From Ferrithrix thermotolerans DSM 19514 (lineage in GTDB: Bacteria; Actinomycetota; Acidimicrobiia; Acidimicrobiales; CAIXPF01), in assembly GCA_945906305.1 (NCBI GenBank), contig CAMDQT010000018.1, positions 1 through 64,000 on the forward strand: DNA of 64,000 nucleotides. The letters run 5' to 3'. A model generated the notes under the pieces. It was not told the DNA's origin. It saw only the letters and a list, made by a program, of their open reading frames with translations, and did not search any database. This document shows, piece by piece, positions 8,882-16,471 of the stretch. How positions within the stretch are numbered: the stretch's first letter is position 1; the number at the start of each line of letters is the position of its first letter. A program made the translations under genes and the position numbers.

Positions 8882-11287
8882 ATGTTGTCGAGGTTTCGCG
8901 TGCTGGACATGACCGACGAACGCGGGCAGCTGGCGGGCTATCTGCTGGCGGCCCTTGGGGCGGAGGTGATTGCGGTGGAGCCGCCGGGCGGTAGCCGCAG
9001 CCGCCTGCGGGCACCGTTGGGTCCGACCGGGCTGTCTCTCGCCCATGCGGCGGCGAACCGCGGCAAGCGTTCGATCACTGTTGATCTGGCGGCGGCGGAA
9101 GGCCGCGACGGCTTCGGGCGGCTCCTCGAGGGAGCGGACGTGCTGCTGGTGGCAGGCACCCCAAGTGAGCAAGCTGCGCTCGGTATCGACCACACTGCGC
9201 TGAGCGCTGCCTACCCCCGACTGGTCGTGGTGTCGATCAGCCCGTTCGGCCTGCATGGACCCAAAGCCGACTGGGCGGCCACCGATCTGACTGTTTGGGC
9301 TGCCGGTGGGCCCTTGGCGCTGTCGGGTGACCCCAACCGCGCTCCAGTGCAGGTGAGCGCGCCGCAGGCGTTCCTGCACGCCTCGGCCACCGCGGCCAGC
9401 GGGGCGGTGCTGGCGCTGCTCGAACGCGACCAGTCCGGACTTGGCCAGCAGGTGGATGTGTCCGCGCAGCTTTCGGCCATGCCCTTTACCCAGTCCGCGG
9501 TGCTCAGCACCAAGGTCGGCGCCGATTTGTTGGCCCGCTCCGGTGGGGGCATCAAGAGCGGGGAGGTGTTCCTGCGCTTCGTGTATCCGGCCCAGAACGG
9601 ACATGTGTCCATCACCCTGGTGTTCGGTGCCGCAGTTGGTCCCTCGACACAGCGGCTCATGCGGTATCTGGGGGAGCAGGGCTGGTTGGAGCCAGCCGAG
9701 GTCGAACGGGATTGGGTGGGTTACCACATCGCGTTGGCCGAGGGCCGTGAGCCGCTCGCGGGGTTCGAGTCGCTCAAGCAGCGCGTGGCGGCCTTCACCG
9801 CTTCGCGCACCAAGGAGGACTTGTTCGCATTGGCCCGAGAGCAACGACATCTCATTGCGCCGGTGGCCACGACCGCTGATGTGCTGGCCTCGGAGCAATT
9901 CGCCGCCCGCGGGTTCTGGCAGGTCATTGACGCCGTGCGTTATCCCGGCCCGTGGGCTCGAAGCGCGGTGCCTTGGCCGGTGCTCGCCGCGGCGCCTCCG
10001 GCTGGGGTCGACAGCGACAACATCCTCGCCGAGCCCGACCGCCCGGCGTGGGTACGCCCGGCGGCGCCGGCCACGAAGCCATCCGGCGCCTCGCGCCCGT
10101 TGGAAGGGCTCAAGGTGCTCGACTTCATGTGGGCCGTGGCCGGCCCCACGTTGTCTCGGACGCTGGCCGATGCCGGGGCGACGGTGCTGCGGGTGGAATC
10201 GTCGTCCCGGGTCGATCCTGCCCGGGCCTTCATGCCGTTCATCGACAACCAGTTCGGGGTGGAGAACTCCTCGCTGTTCCACAATCTCGGTGCGGGCAAG
10301 AAGAGCCTCGCCCTCGACCTCAATCGGCCGGAGGGCAGGGAGGTGGCTTTGGACCTGGCGCGCTGGGCCGACGTGGTGTGCGAGTCCTTCTCGCCCAAGG
10401 CGATGCGCAGTTTCGGTCTCGATTACGAACAGCTGCGAGCGGTAAACCCGTCGGTGGTGATGCTCTCGTCGTGTCTGTTCGGCCAGACCGGACCCCTCGC
10501 CTCCTTCGCTGGCTATGGCAACCTCGCTGGTGCCATGACCGGCTTTTACAACCTGACCGGCTGGCCCGACGGCGATCCCGAGGGTCCCTTCGGTGCCTTC
10601 ACCGACTATGCCGCCCCGTCGGTGGCACTCACCACGCTGTTGGCCGCGGTCGATCACCAGCGCCGCACCGGGCAGGGCCAGCACCTTGATTTCTCCCAGG
10701 CCGAGGCCTCGTTGCATTTCTTGGCCTCAGCACTGCTCGAATACGAACAATGTGGCCGCCTGGCCGAGCGGCGCGGCAATGCCGACCTCGAGATGTGCCC
10801 CCACGGGGTGTTTCCCGCCGCTGGTGAGGATCAGTGGGTGGCCATTGTGGCTCAAGACGACGCGGCGTGGGCCCGTTTGGCCTTGCTCGTCGGGCGGGCG
10901 GACCTCGCCGACCTCGGTGCCCAGGCACGGCTCGGCCGGCGCGTCGAACTCGAAGCACTGGTGAGCGCGTGGAGTTCGCTCCGTTCACCCGGCCAGGCCG
11001 AAGCGGCCTGCCAGGCGGTGGGTGTGGCCGCTCACTCGGTGCAAAACGCGCCTGAACTGGCCGTGGATGCCCAGTTGGCCCATCTCGGCCACTGGCGAGT
11101 GGTCCCGCACCCCCAACATGGAGACACCGTGGTGGAGGGACCGCGTTTGAGACTGTCACGGACGCCGATCGGTCCGCGGTCCGCCGGTCCGGTTCTGGGG
11201 GAGCACGTTCGGCCGGTGCTGGAGGAGTTGCTCGGCTATGACGGTGCCCGGATCGACGCGCTCGTGGCCTCGGGCGTGTTCGACTGA
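8882..11287 (+). CDS. tandem two-domain CaiB/BaiF (class III) CoA-transferase family protein
   Basis: 801 aa with two CaiB folds in tandem, about residues 1-385 and 410-801, joined by a Pro/Ala-rich linker. Class III CoA-transferases move CoA between carboxylates through an aspartyl-CoA intermediate. In the N-terminal domain the DVS motif has Leu197 at the position of the catalytic acid, so this half looks inactive; the C-terminal domain has Glu608 (DFSQAE). The architecture resembles that of the DMSP lyase DddD, but no specific substrate can be assigned. A clear paralogue is encoded at 49246-51687. It is leaderless from ATG 8882 and divergent from an acyl-CoA dehydrogenase. Confidence 0.88.
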   Translation: MLSRFRVLDMTDERGQLAGYLLAALGAEVIAVEPPGGSRSRLRAPLGPTGLSLAHAAANRGKRSITVDLAAAEGRDGFGRLLEGADVLLVAGTPSEQAALGIDHTALSAAYPRLVVVSISPFGLHGPKADWAATDLTVWAAGGPLALSGDPNRAPVQVSAPQAFLHASATAASGAVLALLERDQSGLGQQVDVSAQLSAMPFTQSAVLSTKVGADLLARSGGGIKSGEVFLRFVYPAQNGHVSITLVFGAAVGPSTQRLMRYLGEQGWLEPAEVERDWVGYHIALAEGREPLAGFESLKQRVAAFTASRTKEDLFALAREQRHLIAPVATTADVLASEQFAARGFWQVIDAVRYPGPWARSAVPWPVLAAAPPAGVDSDNILAEPDRPAWVRPAAPATKPSGASRPLEGLKVLDFMWAVAGPTLSRTLADAGATVLRVESSSRVDPARAFMPFIDNQFGVENSSLFHNLGAGKKSLALDLNRPEGREVALDLARWADVVCESFSPKAMRSFGLDYEQLRAVNPSVVMLSSCLFGQTGPLASFAGYGNLAGAMTGFYNLTGWPDGDPEGPFGAFTDYAAPSVALTTLLAAVDHQRRTGQGQHLDFSQAEASLHFLASALLEYEQCGRLAERRGNADLEMCPHGVFPAAGEDQWVAIVAQDDAAWARLALLVGRADLADLGAQARLGRRVELEALVSAWSSLRSPGQAEAACQAVGVAAHSVQNAPELAVDAQLAHLGHWRVVPHPQHGDTVVEGPRLRLSRTPIGPRSAGPVLGEHVRPVLEELLGYDGARIDALVASGVFD

Positions 11288-11347
11288 GGTTGGGCTAGGG
11301 CGGGTCCGGTGGCGACGCCATGGGTCGCATGGCGGCGTCGCGGACGC

Positions 11348-11353
11348 TACGGT
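11348..11353 (+). promoter_or_regulatory. candidate -10 element upstream of the MBL hydrolase
   Basis: TACGGT with a predicted start near 11360, giving a leader of about 47 bases that contains the GGAGG site used by the ATG at 11407. Confidence 0.4.
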
Positions 11354-11406
11354 CCGTTCCGCCCGGCGTGATACCAGCGCCGGACTGGGCAGTGGAGGTT
11401 ACGGGA

Positions 11407-12288
11407 ATGACCCTGCAGACGTGGCAGATCGGTGAGGCCAAGATCACCAAGGTGACCGAGATGGAGCAGCGTTGGCCTGGCTTCGCCGTGATCCCCCAAG
11501 CCACCCAGGCGGCGATGAAGGAGCACGATTGGGTGCTCGGTCCCTTCGCCGACCGGGAGTCGGGCAAGATCCGGTTGTCCTTCCATGCATTTTGCATCGA
11601 GATCGGTGATGAGAAGATCATCGTGGACACCTGTGCTGGCAACGACAAGGTCCGTCCCAACTTCGAGGCGCTCGGTGATCTGCACACCGACTTTCTCGAA
11701 CGTATGACCGAGGCCGGCTTTGGCCCCGACGACGTCACTGCGGTGGTCTGCACGCACCTCCACGTCGACCACGTCGGCTGGAACACCAACCTGGTGAACG
11801 GGGTGTGGGTGCCCACCTTTCCCAAGGCCCGCTACGTGTTCGGCGCCAAGGAATGGAACCACTGGCGGGGCGAGCCACAGGTGTACGGCGACGTCGTGGG
11901 CGACAGCATCAGGCCCTGCATCGACGCCGGTTTGGCGGAGCTGGTGGAATCTGATTTGCGGCTGAACGACGCGGTGTGGCTGGAGCCGACGCCTGGCCAT
12001 ACTCCCGGCCATCACAGCGTGCGGATCTCCTCCGGTGGTCTCGACGCGGTCGTGACCGGCGACCTGGTGCATCACCCCATCCAGTTCGAACATCCGGATT
12101 GGTCCAGCGAGCCCGACGTCGACAAGCCAATGGCCATCGACACCCGCCGGAGCTTCGCGGAGCGCTACTGCGACGATCACACCATCGTGCTCGGTACCCA
12201 TTTCGGTGGTCCGAGCTGTGGCCATCTGCGGCGCCTCGACGCTGGTGGCTGGTGGCTGGACTCGACCGGTTTTGCCGACGTCAGCTGA
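11407..12288 (+). CDS. MBL-fold metallo-hydrolase
   Basis: 293 aa metallo-beta-lactamase fold. Zinc motif HLHVDH with the VGWNT continuation, then GHTPGHHS, a bridging Asp in VTGDLVH, and a late His in GTHFGG; all metal ligands are present. The family includes lactonases, thioesterases and arylsulfatases, and this sequence does not decide between them. The ATG at 11407 follows GGAGG by eight bases; the frame runs upstream to 11320 without a good ribosome site. It stands 119 bases after the tandem CaiB gene, so a lactone or thioester step in the same pathway is possible. Confidence 0.85.
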   Translation: MTLQTWQIGEAKITKVTEMEQRWPGFAVIPQATQAAMKEHDWVLGPFADRESGKIRLSFHAFCIEIGDEKIIVDTCAGNDKVRPNFEALGDLHTDFLERMTEAGFGPDDVTAVVCTHLHVDHVGWNTNLVNGVWVPTFPKARYVFGAKEWNHWRGEPQVYGDVVGDSIRPCIDAGLAELVESDLRLNDAVWLEPTPGHTPGHHSVRISSGGLDAVVTGDLVHHPIQFEHPDWSSEPDVDKPMAIDTRRSFAERYCDDHTIVLGTHFGGPSCGHLRRLDAGGWWLDSTGFADVS

Positions 12289-12352
12289 ACTCGCTCCCGC
12301 CACGGCTGCTGAGGGACCTGCCCGATCAGCTGCTGTGGCGGGGCTGCGAGTT
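12288..12352. terminator. long imperfect hairpin at a convergent gene junction
   Basis: Arms AACTCGC/GCGAGTT (12288-12294 and 12346-12352) and CCCGCCAC/GTGGCGGG (12296-12303 and 12335-12342), with further inner pairing around 12305-12312 and 12326-12333. It spans the 37-base gap and the last codons of the crotonase gene, so one structure could end transcription from both sides. Confidence 0.6.
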
Positions 12353-13129
12353 GTCTAGGGAGGGCATCCGTTTGCGGGACCCGAACGGGTTGTCCTCGTT
12401 GAAGAATGCGCCCCCGAGGCTGGCCATCAGGTAGGCCGAATGGCCCGCCGAAATGGCGGCACGAAAGCCTTGGGCATCCTGCGCATCGTTGACTTGGCGC
12501 TTGATCATCTGCGCCACCATGGGGTGCAGAGAGGCGATGCGCTCGGCCTTGGCCATGACCGCCTCTGTCAGTTGCTCCAACGGTACGACCGCGGAGACGA
12601 AGCCGAGCTCGTGCGCCGCGTTGGCATCGAGCCAGCCTTGTTCCCACATCAGGTCCTTGGCCCGGCGGGCGCCAATGTCCCACGGCGTCGATTGGTACTG
12701 AAACAGGAAGGGAATGAACCGGGCGTTCTCGGCGGCAACGATGAGGTCCATCGCCGCCGCGATCATCCAGCCGCCGTAGATGCAACTGCCGTGCACCGCA
12801 GCGAGTGTCGGTTTGGGTAGGTCCCGCCAGCGCATGGTGTTCTCGACATTCCAGTCCCAGGACCGCTGCTGGATGCCGAGGACACCTTTTGGATAGGGCC
12901 TGGCCTCGCGGTCGGCGAGTTCCTCGGCGGTGCCGATGTCGTGGCCGGAGGACCAGTGTTCGCCGTTACCGAACAGGACCACGACCCGGACCTCATGGTC
13001 GGCCATGGCTTCTGTGAAGGCGGCATCGAGTTCTTCGAGGAGCACTCTGGATTGGGCGTTGCGGTACTGGGGGCGGTCCATTGTCACCGCCGCCACCGGT
13101 CCGATTCGCTCATAGCGCACCGTGTTCAT
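12326..13129 (-). CDS. enoyl-CoA hydratase/isomerase (crotonase) family protein, atypical
   Basis: 267 aa crotonase fold with the oxyanion-hole segment GHDIG near residue 75 and GWMIAAAMD near 125. Where hydratases have the catalytic Glu in FGxPE, this protein has a Phe-Gln-Tyr segment (FQYQSTPWDI), so simple hydratase activity is doubtful. It is a paralogue of 60187-61005, which shares the same departures. It is the last gene of a three-gene operon after an F420-type LLM oxidoreductase and a 2-hydroxyacid dehydrogenase. The AAAGGA ribosome site lies about ten bases before the ATG. Confidence 0.83.
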   Translation of the reverse strand: MNTVRYERIGPVAAVTMDRPQYRNAQSRVLLEELDAAFTEAMADHEVRVVVLFGNGEHWSSGHDIGTAEELADREARPYPKGVLGIQQRSWDWNVENTMRWRDLPKPTLAAVHGSCIYGGWMIAAAMDLIVAAENARFIPFLFQYQSTPWDIGARRAKDLMWEQGWLDANAAHELGFVSAVVPLEQLTEAVMAKAERIASLHPMVAQMIKRQVNDAQDAQGFRAAISAGHSAYLMASLGGAFFNEDNPFGSRKRMPSLDNSQPRHSS

Positions 13130-13175
13130 GGCGTGGGTCCTTTAGGGGTTGGGGCTGGCCTGGGGCAGGAGAGCC

Positions 13176-14129
13176 TCAGCCGCCGACGACTACCCGGATG
13201 GGCTTGCCCTCAAGGTATGCGCTGATGTCCTCGGCAATGTCGCGGTAGAAACCGTCGTAGACGTTGTGGGACACGTAGCCGATGTGAGGGGTGGCCAGTA
13301 CGTTGTCCAGCGTTCGGAAAGGGTGGCCCGCGGGCAGCGGTTCTATGCCGTAGGCGTCGAGTCCCGCGCCGGCGATGGTGTGGGCCGCGCAGGCCTCGGC
13401 CAATGCCACCTCATCGCAGATGGGGCCTCTGCTGCTGTTGATGAGCCACGCCGTCGGCTTCATCTGGGCCAGTTCCGCTGCGCCGACGAGAGAACGGGTG
13501 CGCTCGGAGAGCACCAGATGGATGCTGAGAACGTCAGATCGACGCCACAGCTCGTCTTTGCTCACCAGCTCGGCCCCGATTTCGACACACCGCTCGGCGC
13601 TGAGGTTTTGGCTCCAGGCGATGAGGTTCATGCCAAAGGCCTTGCCGACTGACGCCACCATGGCACCGATGCGTCCCAGCCCGAGGAGACCGAGCGTGGC
13701 GCCGTGCAGGTCGGTGCCCACCGTGCTCATCCAGCCGCCGCGGCGGACATTGCCGATCTCGGTGGGGACATGGCGCAATGCGGCCAGGATCAGGGCCCAA
13801 GTCAGTTCGGCCGTGCTCTGAACGCTACCGCCGGTTCCACACAGGGTGATGCCTTGTTCGAGGCAGGCGGCCTCGTCGATGACGGCATTGCGGGGGCCGG
13901 TCGTGACCAGCAGACGAAGGTTGGGCAGGCGCTGCAATAGGGAGCGATCAAACGCGGTGCGTTCACGCATGGCTACTACCGCCTCGTACGGCTCGAGCCG
14001 GGCCACCAACGCCTCGCGGTCATCGAGATGGTCCGAGAACGCCTCGTAGATAACCCCTTCCGGCGCTGGAAAGGCGGCCAGGTAGCTCGCGGCAACGGAC
14101 TGATAGTCGTCGAGAATGGCGACGCGCAT
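13176..14129 (-). CDS. D-2-hydroxyacid dehydrogenase
   Basis: 317 aa NAD(P)-dependent dehydrogenase of the D-isomer family. N- and C-terminal substrate-binding parts flank the Rossmann domain with GLGRIG near residue 155. The catalytic set is visible: Arg in NSSRGP, a Glu in the following segment, and His282 in TPHIG. It would interconvert a 2-keto acid and a D-2-hydroxy acid; some relatives are phosphoglycerate dehydrogenases, but the short length lacks their regulatory domain. The ATG at 14129 abuts the LLM stop codon with no gap. Confidence 0.9.
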   Translation of the reverse strand: MRVAILDDYQSVAASYLAAFPAPEGVIYEAFSDHLDDREALVARLEPYEAVVAMRERTAFDRSLLQRLPNLRLLVTTGPRNAVIDEAACLEQGITLCGTGGSVQSTAELTWALILAALRHVPTEIGNVRRGGWMSTVGTDLHGATLGLLGLGRIGAMVASVGKAFGMNLIAWSQNLSAERCVEIGAELVSKDELWRRSDVLSIHLVLSERTRSLVGAAELAQMKPTAWLINSSRGPICDEVALAEACAAHTIAGAGLDAYGIEPLPAGHPFRTLDNVLATPHIGYVSHNVYDGFYRDIAEDISAYLEGKPIRVVVGG

Positions 14130-15035
14130 CTAGCCGACCACCGTTATGAATCGTTCCAGCGCCGCGATGTGCTCGCCGACCGTGGTGAAGCCTGGTGCCT
14201 CCATGCCAGTCCAAGCTGCCGTGGTACTCATGGCGTTGATGGTCACGTAGTCGATGCCCGCCTCGCGAGCGCTCTCGACCGAGCTTGCCCAGCGGGCCTC
14301 GCCGAGGCCGTACATGAGCGTGAATTCGAGGGGGAAGCTCGCTGGGTCCCGCCCCCCTGCGACGAGGAGGTCGCGCAGTTCGCTGGCTTGTTGGACGGTC
14401 TTTCGACCAGCGCTGGCAAAGGTGAAGCCGTCGCCCACCCGAGCCGCCCGGCGGAAGGCCACCTTGGTCGAGCCGCCGAACCATAACGGGATCGGCCGGC
14501 GCGGCCGGGGCAGGATGCCGGCCCGCTCGATGCGGTGATGATCGGTGCTCACCTCAACGACGGGGTCGGTCCACAACTGACGCATCAAGGTGATCTGGTC
14601 ATCGAAACGGGCGCCGCGGCCCTCCCAGGCGATGCCGAGTCCCTCGTACTCGACGGGGTTCCAGCCGGTGCCGATGCCGAGTCGCAGCCGACCGCCGGAG
14701 AGAATGTCGACTTCGGCCGCCTGTTTGGCGGCGAGCACGGTCTGGCGTTGGGGCAGGATGATGATGGCCGTCTCGAACTCGATTGTGGTGGTCACGCCGG
14801 CGAGAAAACCAAACAGCACGAAGGGCTCGTGGAACGCATCGCGCTCGGTGTAGGGGCCCCATAGCTTGGGTTGACGGCCGCTGTGCTCGGCGCCGAGGAC
14901 GTGGTCGTAGGCCACGATGTGGCTGTAGCCGAGCGACTCGGCCGCCTGGGCGATGTCGCGGATGGCGATGGGGTCATCGCCGATCTCGGTGGTGGGGAAG
15001 GTGGCTCCGAATTTCACCTTCTCATTGTGGCCCAT
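14130..15035 (-). CDS. F420-dependent LLM-class oxidoreductase
   Basis: 301 aa TIM-barrel of the luciferase-like family, close in layout to the F420-dependent TIGR03619 group: VKFGATFPTTEIG start, DHVLG loop, GGRLRLGIGTGWN motif near residue 115, and a conserved C-terminal segment. Cofactor assignment (F420 rather than FMN) is inferred from the subfamily. Translation could start at ATG 15035 or at the internal GTG that gives VKFGATF. It is the first gene of an operon with the 2-hydroxyacid dehydrogenase and an atypical crotonase; a palindrome overlaps its promoter. Confidence 0.86.
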   Translation of the reverse strand: MGHNEKVKFGATFPTTEIGDDPIAIRDIAQAAESLGYSHIVAYDHVLGAEHSGRQPKLWGPYTERDAFHEPFVLFGFLAGVTTTIEFETAIIILPQRQTVLAAKQAAEVDILSGGRLRLGIGTGWNPVEYEGLGIAWEGRGARFDDQITLMRQLWTDPVVEVSTDHHRIERAGILPRPRRPIPLWFGGSTKVAFRRAARVGDGFTFASAGRKTVQQASELRDLLVAGGRDPASFPLEFTLMYGLGEARWASSVESAREAGIDYVTINAMSTTAAWTGMEAPGFTTVGEHIAALERFITVVG

Positions 15036-15049
15036 CAGGCCCCGCGTTG

Positions 15050-15064
15050 CCCGATACTATCGGG
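15050..15064. promoter_or_regulatory. palindromic operator candidate
   Basis: CCCGATA-c-TATCGGG, a perfect 7-bp inverted repeat with a one-base centre, between the divergent LLM (start 15035) and dioxygenase (start 15107) genes. On the minus strand it contains TAGTAT, a plausible -10 for the LLM operon, so a bound regulator would block it directly. Confidence 0.55.
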
Positions 15065-15094
15065 TACGGCCTCGCGGTATTCTCGGTGGGGCGT

Positions 15095-15100
15095 TAGGGT
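15095..15100 (+). promoter_or_regulatory. leaderless -10 element for the dioxygenase gene
   Basis: TAGGGT, six bases, then ATG 15107. Confidence 0.6.
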
Positions 15101-15106
15101 CAGCCC

Positions 15107-15997
15107 ATGTCACTGAAGGTCAGGAAACTGCCAGGTGCACCCTTTGGTGCGTTGGTTGAGGGCCTCGAACCGGCGGAGTTTCCCTCCGAGGACATCGTCG
15201 CCGCCGTACGGAGCGCCTTAGCGAGTCATGTCCTGCTGGTGGTCCGCGGCCATCAGCCCCCTTCGGACCACGACCTCGTCCGCTTCGCGGCCGCCTTCGG
15301 ACCGTTGTTCGATGGTGGCGAACTGTTCGGTATCTCCTCGCCGACCAAGGAGATCCTGCGGTTGAGCAGCGAACGTAATGAACTCGGGTTAGAGAGCGGC
15401 CCGTCGGCGGTGACCCCGTTGCCGTGGCACACCGATTATTCCTACCTGCCCTGTGCCGCCCGGGAGACCTTCCTCGAGGCGGTGCGGCTGCCCCCCGGGG
15501 GCGGCGGGAGGACCTGGTTCGCCAATGCCTACGATGCTTGGGAGTCGTTGTCCCAGACCATCCACGACCGTCTCGACGGACTGATCGCCATCCACTCGAT
15601 CAAAGGCAGTGGTCGCTATCTCAGCCAAGATGAGCAGCAAGCGGCACAAGCCGGTCGGGCCTACAAGAACCCCGCAGTCAGCTACCCCGGGGCACGGGTT
15701 CCGGCCCGTCACCCGCTCGCTCATCGACATCCCGATACCGGCCGGGTGGCGCTCTACGTGAACTCCTTGGTCGCGGGTATCGAGGGCTGGGAGCCACAAG
15801 ACGCCAGCGAGTTGCTGGAGGACCTGATGGTCCATGCCACCGATGAGGGCCGGGTGTACGGCCATGGATGGGAGGAGGGCGATCTGGTGATTTTTGATGA
15901 CATCGGCGTCATTCACCGGCGCGACTCCTCCGACCCCGAGCAAATCCGCACCATGCGCCAACTGTCGACGATGCTGAACGACGACGGTCTGAGCTAG
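15107..15997 (+). CDS. TauD/TfdA-family 2-oxoglutarate-dependent dioxygenase
   Basis: 296 aa, normal for the family. The iron facial triad is His108 and Asp110 (WHTDYS) with His270 (VIHRRD), and the 2-oxoglutarate-binding Arg lies about 11-15 residues later (IRTMRQ). TauD-type enzymes hydroxylate beside a heteroatom and release sulfite, phenol or amine from small anionic substrates; the exact substrate cannot be read from sequence. It is a single-gene transcript, leaderless from ATG 15107, divergent from the LLM operon and convergent with the DUF35 gene. Confidence 0.9.
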   Translation: MSLKVRKLPGAPFGALVEGLEPAEFPSEDIVAAVRSALASHVLLVVRGHQPPSDHDLVRFAAAFGPLFDGGELFGISSPTKEILRLSSERNELGLESGPSAVTPLPWHTDYSYLPCAARETFLEAVRLPPGGGGRTWFANAYDAWESLSQTIHDRLDGLIAIHSIKGSGRYLSQDEQQAAQAGRAYKNPAVSYPGARVPARHPLAHRHPDTGRVALYVNSLVAGIEGWEPQDASELLEDLMVHATDEGRVYGHGWEEGDLVIFDDIGVIHRRDSSDPEQIRTMRQLSTMLNDDGLS

Positions 15998-16031
15998 GAC
16001 CCGCCCGGGCCGCAAGCGCACCCCGCGGGGG

Positions 16032-16469
16032 TTAGGACATCGCCCATTGCAAGAGGGTGTGGGCCGGGTCCTCGTCACGGTGATGTTCGAACACCGCGTG
16101 GACCGCGGCCCCGATGATCAGCGGCTGGTGCGGGTCTCCGATGAGGTTGCCGACGATGCGCACATCGTCGGCGTGGGCCAACTCGACCAGGACCACGACG
16201 TAGGGCCCTTGCTCGGCCAGCGCGGGATGCACCGGGTGCCAGATGCGCTCGTGGCTGTAGATGATGCCCTCTGCGGTCGTCTCCTCGTAGCGCAGGTCGA
16301 AGCTGTGACAGCGATGGCAGACCCATTCGGGACCCCACTGCCAACGGTTGCAGCCGTTGCAGCGCTGTAGCAGCAGTTTCTCCTGTTGCAGACCCTCCCA
16401 GAAGGGGGCGTCGAGGCCGTCACGCGACGGAGCGGGCTTGGCCAGCCCGGGGCGAAGGTAAGGGGTCAT
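16032..16469 (-). CDS. DUF35 (rubredoxin-like zinc ribbon plus OB-fold) protein
   Basis: 145 aa. N-terminal helix that docks on a thiolase-type partner, zinc ribbon with Cys37, Cys40, Cys51 and Cys54, then an OB-fold. DUF35 proteins are obligate partners of SCP2-thiolase-like enzymes, for example ChsH2 with the aldolase Ltp2 in cholesterol breakdown. Its ATG lies three bases past the stop codon region of the upstream thiolase-fold gene, so the two are coupled. The stop is within a small CCCCGCGGGG palindrome at 16021-16030 that may help end transcription. Confidence 0.88.
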   Translation of the reverse strand: MTPYLRPGLAKPAPSRDGLDAPFWEGLQQEKLLLQRCNGCNRWQWGPEWVCHRCHSFDLRYEETTAEGIIYSHERIWHPVHPALAEQGPYVVVLVELAHADDVRIVGNLIGDPHQPLIIGAAVHAVFEHHRDEDPAHTLLQWAMS

Positions 16470-16471
16470 GC

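Noticed and set aside
8837..10717. 626-codon open frame on the minus strand
   Set aside because: It lies entirely opposite the tandem CaiB gene, has no family motifs and reflects the GC bias that keeps antisense frames open.
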